A stretch of DNA of 13,878 nt from JBEVMS01 sp040508515 (lineage in GTDB: Bacteria; Pseudomonadota; Gammaproteobacteria; Xanthomonadales; Rhodanobacteraceae). A program made the translations under genes and the position numbers. The notes below the pieces were generated by a model. The model ran no database searches. It was not told the DNA's origin and worked only from the letters and a program-made list of their open reading frames with translations. Positions 13,800 through 13,878 of the stretch are shown piece after piece (within the stretch, counting starts at the first letter, position 1; each line of letters begins with the position of its first letter). The stretch covers positions 1 to 13,878 of the forward strand of contig JBEVMS010000314.1 of assembly GCA_040508515.1 (NCBI GenBank). The letters are read 5' to 3'.

Positions 13800-13878
13800 T
13801 TAGAAACTGCGCTCCACTGCGTAATCCGCCAGTGTTTCCAGGGCTTGGCGGTGGGCCGACGGCGGTAGCGCAACGAGG
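13800..13878 (-). CDS. ispB: C-terminus of polyprenyl (octaprenyl) diphosphate synthase, partial
   Basis: The last 25 codons of a minus-strand gene that continues past the right edge; TAA at 13802-13800. The peptide LVALPPSAHRQALETLADY then AVERSF has the pattern expected at the end of IspB-type polyprenyl diphosphate synthases (A-L-x-x-LP-x-S-x-x-R-x-AL-x-x-LA-x-x-AV-x-R). These make the ubiquinone side chain from isopentenyl and farnesyl diphosphate. With only the tail visible, a farnesyl diphosphate synthase (IspA) cannot be excluded. The catalytic DDxxD motifs lie outside the window. Downstream of its stop are two diverged copies of the same gene end. Confidence 0.6.
   Translation of the reverse strand, partial: LVALPPSAHRQALETLADYAVERSF

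Larger units (their letters stand above)
13521..13878 (-). repeat. tandem array of ispB-like gene-end units
   Basis: Three gene-end copies with stops at 13521, 13665 and 13800 (minus-strand ends), spaced 144 and 135 bases apart. Each unit joins about 80 bases of coding 3' end to about 55 bases of 3' flank. The flanks also match: the two right-hand units share ACCGGTGG directly after the stop, followed by similar GATCRTC and GCACGC blocks. The flank of copy 1 (13410-13520) is more diverged but keeps a CTGA-CCGGAT-like block. Only the right-most copy, 13800-13878, is continuous with a gene. GC in the array is about 55%, lower than the coding neighbours. No RNA gene or protein gene is seen in 13410-13799. 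Confidence 0.7.

Noticed and set aside
13521..13878. Repeat array considered as a CRISPR
   Set aside because: Units are 135-144 bases, diverged throughout, and the similarity is to a gene's own 3' end; no short identical repeats with unique spacers.

Overview
The window looks like chromosomal DNA from a high-GC gammaproteobacterium of the order Lysobacterales/Xanthomonadales, probably a Rhodanobacteraceae-type genome (Dyella/Frateuria/Luteibacter-like). This is an inference from the protein sequences, the roughly 65% GC coding regions and the gene order; no search was run. Most of the window is core housekeeping sequence. The accessory or odd material sits at the two ends.

Layout. (1) 1-283: the 3' part of an unrecognised plus-strand gene of noticeably lower GC (about 51%), converging on apaH. 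(2) 305-7359, minus strand: the classic envelope/housekeeping operon in the same order as Escherichia coli, lptD-surA-pdxA-rsmA(ksgA)-apaG-apaH. It covers outer-membrane LPS insertion, a periplasmic chaperone, vitamin B6 synthesis, 16S rRNA dimethylation, ApaG, and diadenosine tetraphosphate hydrolysis. surA/pdxA and apaG/apaH are tightly packed. (3) 7360-7831: a 472-base leader/intergenic stretch before lptD with inverted repeats but no gene I can support. (4) 7832-9951, minus strand: a compact vitamin B12 salvage cluster. It comprises a small six-helix membrane protein that I assign to the BtuM family (solitary cobalamin transporter), a PduO-type cob(I)alamin adenosyltransferase, and a class II histone-deacetylase-family amidohydrolase 5 bases downstream. 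(5) 10049-13361, plus strand: ubiH and a second UbiH/UbiI/COQ6-family flavin hydroxylase (probably ubiI) with overlapping stop/start, for ubiquinone ring hydroxylation. A secreted dienelactone-hydrolase-family protein follows, and then a 12-bp perfect stem-loop. (6) 13521-13878: the last 25 codons of a minus-strand polyprenyl synthetase (ispB-like) run off the window. Downstream of its stop lie two further diverged copies of the same gene end, each with its 3' flank, in a tandem array of about 135-144 bases per unit.

How it works together. The lptD operon couples outer-membrane assembly (LptD, and SurA that helps fold it) to cofactor and ribosome-maturation genes. BtuM plus the adenosyltransferase would import corrinoid across the inner membrane and convert it to adenosylcobalamin. 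UbiH/UbiI and the ispB-like enzyme both belong to ubiquinone synthesis (ring hydroxylation and side-chain synthesis), although a hydrolase gene and the repeat array separate them here.

The most unusual observation is the tandem array of gene-end copies beyond the ispB-like stop. The nearer copy differs from the functional end at seven positions over 13 codons, and all seven are synonymous. That fits replaced or captured gene ends (for example integration-site scars) better than simple decay of a duplicate. The second most useful observation is the BtuM assignment, with a cysteine at residue 80 in the context HYC.
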